Origin: Micromussa lordhowensis
Lineage: Eukaryota > Cnidaria > Anthozoa > Scleractinia > Lobophylliidae
Direction: 5' to 3'
Length of the DNA: 64,000 bases
NCBI GenBank assembly: GCA_964020085.1
Contig: OZ026603.1
Span: 10,646,926-10,710,925 of the forward strand
Shown here piece by piece: positions 25,113 through 36,330 of this stretch. Position 1 is the first letter of the stretch; every line of letters begins with the position of its first letter. Made by a program: the position numbers and the translations under genes. Under the pieces are notes generated by a model, which saw nothing but the letters and a program-made list of their open reading frames with translations, did no database searches and was not told where the DNA came from.

Positions 25113-27269
25113 TAAAAGGTTAAAGCTCAGCTTGGGATCTTGCAACATTGGTTGTTATACTTTTACTTTTACAACTTTTACATTATTTCTCGGGGATTTT
25201 ACCAACAAAAAAGGAAATATTGCATCAATAAAGCACACTGATTCTCTTTATAGCTTAGTAGAAGGAAATATTACATTTCGCAAGCGGGTTGAATCGTAGA
25301 ATAAAAGTTAATTTAGAATAAAACCGAACGTTCTCGAGATTCTGTCATCAATAAGTCGAAAACGTAATATTTTTTTCTAGTTCTTTAGCCGTGTAGTTTA
25401 TCATTTTACCTTTTTTGAGTGAATACTATGTTTCGCTAGGTTGCATCCATCTGTTGTTTCAGACCACGGTTCCATTTAGAAATTACCATGCAGTGTTCTA
25501 ATAAAGTAATTAATTAGCGCTGACCGCCTAAATGCACTCTTCGAAGAGCCGAGGTCGCCATACTGTAAGTAAATTAGTCAAATGGCCAATAGAAAAACAA
25601 AGAAGCCTTATGGTAACCACATATAGCTTATAAAATAAACCTTAAGGTAATGCTAGACGTGTACTTCATAAGATGAGAAGATAAGAATAAGATTTCATGA
25701 ATAAACTAACAAAAAATGCAAAATCGATTTTTGACGTGTTTTAGATCTACATACTACATCTACATTTATCGAGTCAGCAGAAGCTCTATAACAGAAACAC
25801 GTCGAAGTCTAAAAGGATTTTTGTTTCACAATTTAACTGAGTCAGTTCTCCTTAGTTAGCTACGTGTAATATTCTCAATATTTCCTTTTTATACCCCTCT
25901 AGAAGCATGTATTTTATCATCATTGTCTATCTTTGTCTTCGGGCGCCAAGGTACTTAATCTCAGAAGTGTTTCTCTGATAAAGAAATTAACTGATTAAAC
26001 GAGTAGAACACGAAGTCGGCATCATGATACAAAGTTGTGGAATTACTTACATATAAGTATTACTGCTTTCCTGCTTTAATGGTTAATTCATTCATCGACA
26101 TTCAAGAAAATCATTTAACAGTGTCACTTACCTCAATGGCATTAAAGCAGTGACCTCCTCACTCCTTGTTATATTGTTTACATTTTTTCTGTGTTGTACG
26201 TAGTGACCCTTCGCCACGCCAAAGGTTGCTTTCTTATAATGAGATTACCAAACACTTTTGTTGGTAAGTGTCTTAAACCGTTAATATTTTACTGTAGTTC
26301 TGTAACCGTAAGTTAGTAGCGAACGTCGTTTTGACTTTGAGGCAGCAATTTCATTATTTGACTGTTCGGAAACTTCATATGGCGGGTGGTTGGATCATTT
26401 ACAATTTCCCATAAAAATACCACATCATTCCTTTTGCGGTATGTCATATTACAAGGGGAAGACGTCTATTTCACAAATTAAAAATATAGGTCCGCTTTGC
26501 GGACATGTGTGAATGATATTTTGTGCACACTACATGACGTACAACTTTGTTGACAGTACAAAATGGATGCCATGGAAGCGTGACGTAACCGCTTTAGTAG
26601 TCTGTTGCTTCGATGGATTTACTCATTCTAAATTGAGCCACTCTACCTTGGACATTTCTTGCCACCTAATTAAAACCGAAAAAAAACGAAAAAGATGGCC
26701 CAACATGTTTTCCTTGTTGCCTCAAGACGAAAGCTGGTCTGCTTTACGCGATAGATCGAGTTCTCCCAGCCTTTTATGGGTGTTTGGACAACAAATCAGG
26801 ACACGTACCTTTTGCTATAACTATTCTTTAGTGAAACTATTCTTAAAGTGTCTGCCCTGTCCTCTTAGCTTCGTGCTTACTAATGACTGCGTGAACTTAA
26901 CGTGAGATGGGGTTATTGGCATTTTATGCAAACGAAACAGAGTGGTTATGTACTGGTATCAGGCTCTACTTAAGCAGAGCCTGAGTGACAAGTCCAGAAA
27001 ACGCGTTTCTCCAGTATTATATCCTCTAGGCGCGAAGATGCTATTTTTTCCTTGGTTTTTTTTTTGAATTTGCATTTAAAAAATGGATTAGCACTTTTAC
27101 TATTTCCCTCACTTCGTGCACACGACAGACACCAAAAAGACACACATCAGTGTCTACATCAGTGTCCGTATTATCTCAGGAGTGTCCGGGAATAAAGCGA
27201 GCTTTTAGAATGACTTGCACACTCACTTAACACGGACGGTTTTGCCTGTCCTGACGAAAAGCTCTATAC
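25113..27269. other. intergenic between genes B and C, no gene recognised
   Basis: Only the forkhead-like block at 26162 stands out. A 130-codon open stretch on the plus strand (26513-26905) has no recognised domain and a composition that looks random. Confidence 0.5.
26162..26184 (-). promoter_or_regulatory. isolated copy of the forkhead-like block
   Basis: CTCCTTGTTA, AT, ATTGTTTACATT is the same block found in intron 1 of genes B (22605) and C (31091). Here it has no neighbouring homeobox exon, so it may be a remnant of a lost duplicate or a distal enhancer. Confidence 0.5.
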
Positions 27270-27436
27270 TTGAACCCCGCTAATTTGAATTCGGTTATTT
27301 CGAATTCCCTGTTATTTCAAACTCAAAATATTTCACTTGGATTTGCCCTTGAGTCATTTGCTATCAGTTATTTCGAACTCCGGCTATTTTGAACTGTTTT
27401 TGGTTTCCTCAAAGAGTTCGAAATAGCGGGGTTCAG
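27270..27436. mobile_element. MITE-like element with TTGAACCCCGCTA termini
   Basis: Left end TTGAACCCCGCTAATTTGAA and right end TTCGAAATAGCGGGGTTCA are inverted copies. The inside is made of imperfect short repeats of the type TTATTTCGAACTC. Related cores occur at 16655-16775 and 17033-17178. Ends starting near GAACCCCGCTA with internal reiteration are reminiscent of Tc1/pogo-derived non-autonomous elements; the family is a guess. Confidence 0.7.
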
Positions 27437-28001
27437 CTTGTTAATACCATAATACCTCGGGCACGGGTTCGATTCTTATCGTCCGCAGTGTCGGGATTCG
27501 TCCGACGCAAGCTTCACTTCCCCATTCTGCTGAGGGTTGTTTTATGGAGGGGCTTTCTCTGTAATAAATTAAATTAAAATCCAAATTCTCCTCTTGAATC
27601 TTTGTAGATTGTGAATAGCTAGGCTTTTGAAGAAGAAAACTACAAGTAAATGAATTAAGCGAAAGGTAATTTTTTACATTAACTTTTTGTACATTTTTAT
27701 TTTCAGTTTCACTTTTACCAATCTACGTTATTTGAGAAACTATTCTTTCTGTGATCGTGGCCAGCACCGTTGCTGTGCCATAATTCTGCCCGGAACACGA
27801 CTCAGTGGATCTAAGCACCAAGTTCACGAGTATCGCATATCCCGATTTTCGCTATTAACATGACTAACTCTCTCTAAACGTTGTTCCCTGCAAGGGGGAC
27901 AAGGCGAAGGATTTGCTCTTTCTACCTACAACTTCGATGTTCGAACCTACTATCGACTGAGACTACACTGAGGAAGCGATCACCTATCTTCCTATCCTTG
28001 T

Positions 28002-31000
28002 TTATCCTCGCCACACATGTCCCATGTGCGCATGATCCATTACTTGGTTATGGGTATACGACATCGGATACGATAAACTGTTTATTCCATCGACGTGTGC
28101 CAGCTGAGCATGTGAGGCTAAATGCGTACACGCAGTTGACGAAAATCCGGAGAGAGGTCTAACCGTGTCCCTGGTACCGCTGCAATTGCAGTAGCACGGT
28201 ACTGGCGTGTTGAACTGAACACAAGATGACAAGTTTTGAGTTGGTATCACCTGATAGGTGGGTGGAATGTACTCATCCTCACTTTCATAGTTCTGATTGC
28301 TATGCACTGGGAGACATTTTCTTTTCTCCTTTCGATACTTGGCGCGTCTGTTTTTAAACCAAACCTAAAAAGTAAAATATGTCCCTCATTATAAAAAAAG
28401 AATGCCACAATAAAACTGAAGAAGGCGCCATGTTTATTCCCCGTAGACATCAAAAGAAGTTCAGTAGGATCTCGAGATGCATACCCAACCCCTCTCAATC
28501 CCCGCGCTTCTTTTGCTAGCTAACCCTTCGCTTTGTTGCATAGGAGAATTAAGGTAGCGGAAAGTCCTCTTGTTCCCCTCGACCCGCCCGCATTCCTTTG
28601 GATCTTAGTCCGTGAGAGAGCCAAATCAGTTGTGGCTATAACAAACAACAAGGCACAAAAGACAAAAGAAAGTTAGCTGGCACTACCAAGCAATCTGTTT
28701 AACAGTTCACCTGAATTCTACCCTCTTGCAGATTGGTCTTCTCAGCCAGTTGCTCTCTGAGCTCTACATCTGGGTAATGTGTTTTGCTGAAGGATTTCTC
28801 CAGGATTCCCAACTGCTGGTGGGTAAAGGCCGTGCGCGTGCGTCTTGGTATGCGACGAGTTTTCTCTTGTCGAGCCTCCAATATAACGTCTAAGTACGAG
28901 GTAAGCGTTTGTAAATTAATAATGTGACCATGGTCATGTGGCAAGGGAGTCAATTTGCACCATGAAATGCCCTTAAGTATGGGGAAAATTCCTTGTGGTC
29001 CACGAGTAAAATACTCGACAGTTTTTGGACAGTCATGCGCATCATCGTCCGTTAAGCCCCTTTAAATATAAGAGATGAGGTGGTAGGTAGAATTATAAAC
29101 ATTTCGTGCACGGGCGTAGTCGGATAGACATTGCATTCCATCGAGCTCAGATGAAGCCAGAAACTATATCTTGCTCACACATTTGATAACCGTGCCTGAC
29201 GTTAGCAGCTGTTAATGCAATTAAGCCAAATTAGATTTAGTTTTGACAAATATTTCAAAACGATGCGATCTAAACTGAGTCGACGATAGACTCCTACAAC
29301 TCTATCATCTGAGTCATAACTCAAATTGTTCATCGAGAAATAAGCGATAGATAATAATTCTAGAGTTCGATCGATCCTTGTGCCCAAGATATAGGGGAGC
29401 AATGAGACAGCCAACATAGCATTAGGCAACATTGAGGCCATGTTAGATTATCTACAGGTGTCTTGAATTCCAGGGGGCTTCCACGTCTTATCAGATGCGC
29501 CGTGGTTTTAAGTTAATAAATTAACAAGACATTGCCCGAAATTTGTCAAGAATCAAGCTTAACCTTTAACAACGTTCCTAAGCATTTCTCGTATCAGAGG
29601 ATTAACGTATTAGTACAGAATTTCCCTCTATCACCAGACCCCGTGAAATCGTGATTTATTACGAGTCTCACTTGTTTTCCCGACAGCCATCTATCACCAG
29701 CCATTTAGTCAGTTTATTTTAAGGTATTTACTCCTGTGATTTGCAAGATTAAATTGTTTTCATTCCCAAATGCGTGCCGACAGAAGCGGCTAGAGTGCGA
29801 CAGTCTTGGAATTTCGCCGAGCAGCATCTGCCATCACCTGCTTTTTCGAAGGCAGAATCCATGGTCTTAATTCTGTTTCAGTTCAAATAGAGAACAACAC
29901 AAAACCCCCATTAACTATATTAACTGACCCACTGTTGTTAAAATCTTGCGGAGAGCAAAAAAGGTACTGCGTGCTCTCACTGGTTTTAGGTGCATTTCAA
30001 GGTGTTGTACACAACATGTTATCGTTTCTTAGGCAATTACATCACAACTATATGTATGACTACTTACCAATTTATTCATTAAGAATGATTAATTACTTAA
30101 AGCCTTGGAGTGTTGTATGTCCGTCTGACTTCAATCACAGGAAGTCTCCTCTTTCCTTTATTATTTTCACACATCACCACAAACTTCCGCTTTTCTTTCA
30201 ATCACGTTCATTTTGTTTAAAGACTTGGTTTTTGTGTTTTTACTTCGTTCTGATTGCTTTTAAAGAATATTTGCCAATAGAACAATAACCTTCTCTTAGA
30301 CTATCAAAAAAAAAGCCTATTTCGGCCAAAAAGAGCCGCTTGGACCTGCTGCACCGTAGCCTGTCTGCCCCTGTCATCACACTGCACAGAAGGCTGACCT
30401 ACTAGCGTTGCTAACTATTAATCTTTTTTCGAATACCGACAAAGCCACCTTTTCCATCAGTAGGAATCCGTAGAGATTTTCTCTGTTGACACTGCCATAA
30501 CAATTTATCGCGCATGTTAAAGACTGAGTAAACAGGCAGAAATGTTTGCTGTAGCCAGAAGCAGGAATGCTCAAGTTGCCAATGTCAGGTGATTGGGTCA
30601 CTGATAACAAACAAAAACTAATTTCAATATTTGCTAGGAGTGGAGGACAAGCAAGAGTAGGAAAATTGGCCTGTGATTCTTTCGTAAAAGCTCTCTTGCA
30701 ATTTTTCGTAGCTCCGTGGATCAGTTGGCTGAAGTTTCTGAGCGCTGTGTAAATTTCTAATGGGTGTAGAATGAAACAGTATTTTTGCTCCCGTGGGTTT
30801 GTCAGGTTTATCTAGATCTTGTATCTTTTTCTGGCGCCAACTGGGCAAACAAAAGAACCTTCAGTCTTTTGATAAACACCGATTAAAGGAAGGTCACGAA
30901 ATTGGCAGATTTTCTTTGAAACAGCAATCGTTTTATTAATGTTATTTTTTGTAACTTCACTTCTATTTTCAACAATAATTCTCTTAGTATGCTGAACCGC

Positions 31001-31938
31001 TGTCGCAAACGGAGAACTTGAAACGTCAATTATTGCATACTGTATCAACCGAGCTCTCGCCTCAAACAAATTGGAAAATGAAGCTGTTCACTCCTTGTTA
31101 TCTTGTTTACATTAACGTTGAGTTTGAAGCCTCCCCATCACTTGGGGTAAAGTTAACAAGATCATTGGTAAAGTTATTATTCCTAAAATATGTATACACC
31201 AACCAGCCTTGGCAACCTACATGTTGTGCCCCTGTGATATCTTGGAAGAGAAAATAAAGTATACCATACAATAGTCAGGTCATACCATGGCGGCCAATGT
31301 TGTGCACGTCAGTTCTGTTTGAGTGCGCTTTGCTTGTTTAAAGTTATAGATGTTCAATTGGCTGCAAATAGTCATTTATCCAATTGACTTGATAGATTAT
31401 TCTACTTCAGGTATTCTTGTAACGTCACTCGTAACGAGAAAACAGTTTATTTTTGTTATCAATTTCGAGCGTTGAAGAAGCCCTTAATCTTTGAAGCAAT
31501 CGGCGTAACTAAAATCCATCAGCACAAGACAGGAGCGATCCTCGTTTGAAAAGAAGTATTTAAATTATTAAAGAAATCTGTAAATTATTATTATAGGTTT
31601 GACAATGTATCGTTTTAAATCATTAGCTGAGATAGAATAGCTTAAAACATATCCCAAGGGTCATTGCAGAAATGAACGCTACGTTTGCTAATGAGTGGTT
31701 AATGTACAAGTACTGAGAAGGCAAATGCTCTTCTTTCGCATCGGAGAACTTTTGACATCGAAGCTCCATCGCTAGCTAAAACTACATTTGTTCTAGTTCA
31801 AGTGGACTTACCAGCCAACTTCACTGCTAATGATAGGGCGTCATTGGATCTCGAGGGTTGAGTTTCTGTCGTCTCTTCGACGCTCGAGGTAGAGCTCTTC
31901 TTCAAAATACTTTCTATAGAAAATGGATTGGCTTCCAT
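28002..31938 (-). CDS. Dmbx-like homeobox transcription factor C (three exons)
   Basis: Exons are 31812-31938, 28711-28889 and 28002-28364 (127+179+363 nt, 222 residues plus stop). Donors GTAAG and GTGAAC, acceptors ACTTAG and TTTTAG. Start ATG is 31938-31936. Residues 6-12 are the eh1 motif FSIESIL, followed by a Ser/Thr/Glu stretch, ALSLAVKLA and D-VILEAR. The homeodomain (about 53-113) differs from that of B at only a few residues (T/I, D/E, S/G and V/K) and has K50 (WFKNRRAK). The tail is longer than in B, with Cys/Tyr/His, no OAR motif, and the shared ending VMDHxxxGxxWxG. Intron 1 is 2.9 kb and contains a copy of the upstream regulatory blocks, so exon 1 and exons 2-3 may derive from different ancestral units. 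Role inferred as for B: K50 homeodomain repressor. Confidence 0.88.
29213..29223. promoter_or_regulatory. P3-type palindrome inside intron 1 of gene C
   Basis: TAATGCAATTA, again TAAT-N3-ATTA, preceded by TTAGCAGCTGT as at 23857 and 32072. It occupies an intron, not an upstream flank. 72 bp further along the minus strand is an ATG (29141) followed by GAATGCAAT, faintly like the exon 1 start of gene C. Confidence 0.55.
29679..29875. promoter_or_regulatory. conserved non-coding block, copy in intron 1 of gene C
   Basis: Best-preserved relative of 24345-24545: AGCCATTTAGTCAGTTTATT is shared exactly, then GATTAAATTGTTTTCATTC, GCCGACAGA/ACCGACAGA and AATCCATGGTCTTAATT. It lies where no promoter is needed for the annotated gene C. 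Confidence 0.55.
30067..30178. promoter_or_regulatory. conserved distal block, copy in intron 1 of gene C
   Basis: Matches 24997-25112 in order and orientation (CAATTTATTCA, ATGATTAATTAC, then GTCCGTCTGACTTCAATCAC). A 160-codon plus-strand ORF overlaps this block and 29679-29875, but the frame is broken in the other copies, so it is not taken as a gene. Confidence 0.5.
31091..31113 (-). promoter_or_regulatory. conserved forkhead-like block in intron 1 of gene C
   Basis: CTCCTTGTTA, TC, TTGTTTACATT, about 700 bp after exon 1 in the direction of transcription, as in gene B (about 915 bp). The minus strand reads TGTAAACAA, a forkhead core. Confidence 0.6.
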
Positions 31939-32071
31939 GGACTGTGCCTCTACCTTTCTCTGCAAATAACAAGAGCTTCTTTGTTGATAAGACTGAGATC
32001 TAATTGCAAGGTTACATCAGTCAGTGCACGCCAGTGTGTACTAGTGGTGATGGTGTGAGCTTACCAGCTGT

Positions 32072-32082
32072 TAATGTAATTA
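32072..32082. promoter_or_regulatory. P3-type palindrome upstream of gene C
   Basis: TAATGTAATTA, identical to the site at 23857, 134 bp upstream of the gene C start codon. Also shared just beyond it is the stretch TTGACATTGATAAATG. Confidence 0.6.
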
Positions 32083-32311
32083 CACGGACTGACTTGACAT
32101 TGATAAATGTACCCGGAAACCGTCCAATAAAGGCCAACAGAATGGCTAGTCGGGTCCTTTTTTATCATGCAAGGAAGACACCGTGTGTGGTTGTGATTTC
32201 CAAACTAAAATCATAGCAACTCTCCCCTGATATCTAAGTGTTAAGGTAGATTTGAAGAACTGTTTTATTGACCTGAATTTTCTTTCATCCTAAGCTGAAT
32301 TTATAGTGTGC

Positions 32312-32342
32312 TAATGCTATTAAGTGGGCAATTAAACACCTT
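32312..32342. promoter_or_regulatory. second P3 palindrome and conserved flank upstream of gene C
   Basis: TAATGCTATTA followed by a GCAATTAAACACCTT end, 27 of 31 bases identical to 24072-24102 upstream of gene B. The spacing from the first P3 site is 240 bp here and 215 bp in B. Confidence 0.6.
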
Positions 32343-32624
32343 GGGTTTGCTTATATTCCAAGTTCTAGTCCTTGAGCGAACGAAACATTAAAGTGACGTA
32401 ACGTGACATCGGTGAACTGAACGTCACTGAAACGGGCATTCAAATGCTTCGTTTGGACTCATACCCTTCCAAAATGCTCAACCCGGGGGTAGTTTATCTT
32501 AAGTTCTGATCAGTAGGCAAATCTTTCAGCCAAGAATTTTACAAGGATCCTCGAGTTACAAGATTAGAATTTTGGAACAGAATAATCGTCTTGTGCTACA
32601 GTGAAGTATTATGACGTTTTGTAT

Positions 32625-32720
32625 TTCCGACAATCATCTATCAACAGTCATTAAGATAGTATATTTTAGGTATTTACCCCTGGATTAAATTGTCCCCATT
32701 CCCAAGTGCGTATCGATCAC
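32625..32720. promoter_or_regulatory. conserved non-coding block, truncated copy upstream of gene C
   Basis: ATCATCTATCAACAGTCATT, TTTTAGGTATTTACCCCTG, GATTAAATTGT and CATTCCCAAGTGCGT match 29679-29800 and more weakly 24345-24435. The right half of the block and the distal block are not found here. Confidence 0.5.
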
Positions 32721-34189
32721 CCTTTGTTGTGGTCTTCTGGCTAAGAAGTTAGTATCCGTTCGGTTTAGTGTTGTTTCGGTCGAACATTCTTATATACTCT
32801 TAAACTGATCTAGACAGGTTCTTTAGATTCAGCCCTTAGTTCGAAGAATCAAAATATTATTCCTACATGATTTTTTTTTTGTTAGTTCGGAGAATATTTG
32901 GTGACAATTTTGTTTCACGATGCATCGCTACTGTGATGAAGGTCTTTAAACCTTAGAAAGCTTTGTTGATGAAATGCACTTAGGTATGGTTAAAGATCGA
33001 GTCATTTCGGTCAAAGTGGTCAAGTGCCACATCCAAACGTGAATTTATCCTATGAACGCCTTTGCCCGACTTTTTGCAGTCACTATCAGGTTGAATGTAA
33101 AATAATTTTAGCAGCACATTTTCGACTTATTACGTACCAAAATTATCATCAAAAGAATGCATGAAAAAGCCTGAAAGTCTATGTTTGCTTGTCGAGGTCG
33201 GCTATAATCTACGTTGCAGCAATATCTCCGACATTTCGATCCAACTATGGTGACTGTTGAGAAACCAAAGATTACTAACAGAGAGTCCTTTGTCTTTGTA
33301 TTCCGAGCAAACTTGTTATCTTGTATTGTTAGTAGGAGCTTGTGACATAAAGCCTGTTAGACATGCCGTGCTAATCTATATATTTCGTCGTTTGAGATAA
33401 ATTCTATCATTGCGTGCAGTAGTCTTGTTGTCTAGTGTTCCACCATAGTTTTGACTCTGGTTCATTTAGACATCGACCATGACTGGATTAATGCATTAAG
33501 ACGATTAAAACCATGATTATATTCTTATCGCGATTAACCCTAATCGGCTTCCGAACAACTGGGAAATAAAGATAATTAATTATTTAGTTTAGAAACAAGT
33601 TGGGATCACTTTTTAGCGGATGTGGAAGACTGCCATGCCTGGTTAACACACGCAAGAATTAAATATATATATACTTTATAGTTGCCTGCGAATTACGATA
33701 AATTCAATACAAGAACAGTAAGGACTTAGTTGTATCCCTGGTTAATTTCCCTTGTCCCAGTATCTGTACAAGGCTAAAAATAGTCCATCATTTCTTATGG
33801 TTTGTCTAGTGACCAAGCACGCGAAACGTCGTTATGTCTCGAATTTTTCCCGTTATCTTGCCTTAGTGATTGGGGCTTTTCCCGCCTCTCCCAATCTTTA
33901 AGGAAAAAGCTCTTGAAACGAGTTTGTATATCGAAAGAAAACTTGCTAGCTCCTTCAGTAAGCGTCCACAAATTTTGTAACTGCCGATGTCAGGAGCCGG
34001 TCACCCCCTGGCCGGTGTGCTATGTAGTCCATCATTGCTATGCACTAGTCGACCTCTTTCCGTAGTATGAAGCGATTAGGACTATTTTTACTTCCCACTG
34101 GATGGGATTGCTGGGATGCAAGTACAACGAGAGGGTACATCCATCCTCCCCCCCCACCCCCTAAAAAAAGAAAAATTTTTATTAACATT
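32721..34189. other. intergenic between genes C and D, no gene recognised
   Basis: No exon or RNA gene recognised. A C-rich run (about 34147-34162) lies near the right border of this stretch, beside a repeat-rich zone. Confidence 0.5.
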
Positions 34190-34420
34190 TTTAAGGTGTC
34201 TGGAAACAGTTTCCAGTACTTTCAAAGACTTATATTGTGATGGGTAATTATATCCACTCTATCCGTCGATGCCAACATGGTAACAAAAAACTGCCCATTC
34301 TTTGGTGAACAAGTTGCTGACAATTTTGTGGCACAATAGGTTACCATAGCAACTATATAACCTGCTAAAAGCACCCATAATTTTTGCTTGAAGCGCTTAT
34401 AACTCAAGAGCCTGCTCGGT
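34190..34420 (-). repeat. dispersed repeat related to 48150-48370
   Basis: On the minus strand it shares GTTGCTATGGTAACCTATT exactly with 48245-48263 on the plus strand, with similar flanking order in both (a GGGAATTTGCCG/GGGCAGTTTTTT-like stretch 60-80 bp on). It probably represents one family of non-coding interspersed repeats; the boundaries are approximate. Confidence 0.45.
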
Positions 34421-34885
34421 GACCCCCATTTTCTATTATCGAATTGTAATCAGCATGATAAGATGCAACTTTTTGCAAAGTTTAAAAAAATTAAAAAAAA
34501 GACAATTATTACATCACGCATGAAACTCGGCCACCATTTGAAAAGTATCGAATCTCGGCTTCCAGTGGTCAACAGAAGTAGTTTAACCTCTCATTTTAAA
34601 GCTCTCAAAACGCTCTAGTTTACTAAATGAAAATCTATGTCAACATTTTGAGACGAAAAGTTTAGGTCTTCCTCAAAAATGTCGCACCTTTTTCCAGATC
34701 AGATTAAACGAACGCGTCCGATAGCTCTTCGGCATGACTTTCGACAACACCGAAGACATTCCCCAAAGGAATAAACTGAGCCTTCAGGGTAAAAAATGCC
34801 AGCGGCTTCACCCATTTCTGAATAACGCACTTAAATCGACGTGAAGTTGTAATGAGGAGTCTGCGGTCCTCCCCAGACTCCAGAG

Positions 34886-34977
34886 AGCGGTGGAAATCAA
34901 GCCTAAAATCAGGACTGCCCGATCCGCAGTCCAGCGCGCTAGCTCTTAGGCTACTGCGCCCTTTCCTCGGCCACTTA
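34886..34977 (-). mobile_element. tRNA-like SINE head (fragment)
   Basis: The minus strand starts GTGGCCGAGG, continues AGCTAGCGCGCTGGACTGCGG and reaches GGCTTGATTTCCACC. These resemble an A box, anticodon-region and B box (GGTTCGAATCC) of a tRNA with disrupted arms, typical of a tRNA-derived SINE rather than a functional tRNA. The downstream part of the element may extend left to about 34420. Confidence 0.45.
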
Positions 34978-35883
34978 ATACTTGTCATTTATTAAATCCA
35001 TTTTGAAATCACTGGTTATCCTTGCAATATGATTGGTTCTCAGCGGTGCGATTTATTCACGAATCGCACTATCTTTTGCTCTAAATCTCATCTTTTTCTC
35101 GGCCAATGAGAATGGGACAGTAAAACAAAACAACCAATCAGATTTTAAGGCTTTTTTAAACTCACCAATCACATTGCAAGAAAATAAAAGACAAAAAAGA
35201 CATTGTTTTGCAAATTTGGCAACTTGGTTCAATAAATATTGGTCCTGACCAAAATCTTGTTCCTGTATTTAGGCTATTAAATTGTGTGATTTAAAAATGG
35301 ATCTAATAAAGTGGTAATTAAACTTCGGGTTGTATGATTTCAGACCAAATTGCACTCCTCTCAGTTCAATTACCATTATTTATTGTTATGATATTAAACC
35401 GGAGAGTGGCAGTATGCTTGTAGCCAGATGAGTCGGAACAGGATTTGGTATTAGCAGACTTTAACAAACGAGATAAACGAGATAGTTAACTCCCGAGAAA
35501 ATCCTATAGATATACAACACTGCCACGATATGCCCGCAGACTGGAGTTTGAATTGTTTAAACGTCTCTCCTTCAAAAAACAAGGTGGGATCAGTATACTG
35601 AACCTCACCTAAAACATCGTAGATTACCCACCTCCCCAGGTGATCGTGACATGCGTTAAAGTTAGTTCACGTTTATTACGAATTGGCATGTTTTACAAAT
35701 GTAAATTTTAATAAACTGGAGGAAGGTACGAAAGGCACTGGCATTCACTTAAATATATTACAAAAATGTTTATAAAAAACTCAGCTGCTACGCGCGCTCC
35801 CATTGGCCGATAGATGTGTTAAGATGAAAGTATGTAAACTTATTATCCAACTCTGCATCCTAGAGTACAAATAACGCGCGAAA

Positions 35884-35915
35884 CGAGTACAAATATCACA
35901 CGATATTTGTACTCG
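35884..35915. repeat. perfect inverted repeat
   Basis: CGAGTACAAATATC, four bases, then GATATTTGTACTCG. It stands beside the larger foldback at 35996 and may belong to the same element. Confidence 0.75.
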
Positions 35916-35980
35916 CCTCATTCCTCCCGGCCGCGTGAAGCTCAAAACCTTTGCAAGTCAGAATTTTGGGAAAAGAAATC

Positions 35981-35995
<15 letters not shown>

Positions 35996-36012
<17 letters not shown>

Positions 36013-36137
36013 GTGTGTAGTATCGCTGTATATTTTTACTCGTTGTTTGCATTTTGACTCGCCCTACGGGCTCGTCAAAATACTGCACAACTCGTAAAAA
36101 TATACAGCGATACTACACACCAAAACGTCTAATAAGA
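35996..36137. mobile_element. foldback element with about 43-bp arms
   Basis: The left arm (35996 to about 36039: TCTTATTAGACGTTTTGG...) is repeated inverted at about 36094-36137 with almost no mismatch, covering GTGTGTAGTATCGCTGTATA. A second nested stem (ATTTTGAC/GTCAAAAT with GCCC/GGGC) fills the loop. No coding is present. It is probably a recent non-autonomous element. Confidence 0.8.
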
Positions 36138-36192
36138 TATATATGGTTGTGACGTTCTAGATTTGCGCGTATTTTTGAGAATTATATTACAA

Positions 36193-36330
36193 AAGCAATA
36201 AAGCACTTTTTGCATGTTAACATAGCCTCTTCTTAACACTTGGGGGCTGGGAGAATTGTCGAAAGTTATGCAAACCCTCCTCGTGTTTAGATGAGGCTAT
36301 GTAAACACGGACAAAGTGCTCTATTGCATA
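36193..36330. mobile_element. MITE-like element with about 38-bp inverted ends
   Basis: GCAATAAAGCACTTT...GTTAACATAGCCTC at the left is matched inverted by GAGGCTATGTAAACACGG...AAAGTGCTCTATTGC at the right. The middle (CTTGGGGGCTGGGAGAATTG) is unique. It stands close to the foldback at 35996. Confidence 0.7.

Noticed and set aside
25111..25119. Plus-strand TATAAAAGG as a promoter TATA box
   Set aside because: No plus-strand gene follows, and it lies at the edge of a conserved block belonging to a minus-strand gene.
26513..26905. 130-codon ORF on the plus strand
   Set aside because: No recognised domain, no splice support, composition typical of chance translation.
27440..27550. tRNA gene from a perfect B box (GGTTCGATTC) at 27474
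   Set aside because: No A box or acceptor stem is visible; more likely a SINE fragment or chance.
29806..30288. 160-codon ORF on the plus strand
   Set aside because: It overlaps duplicated non-coding blocks whose other copies do not keep the frame, and no domain or exon border supports it.
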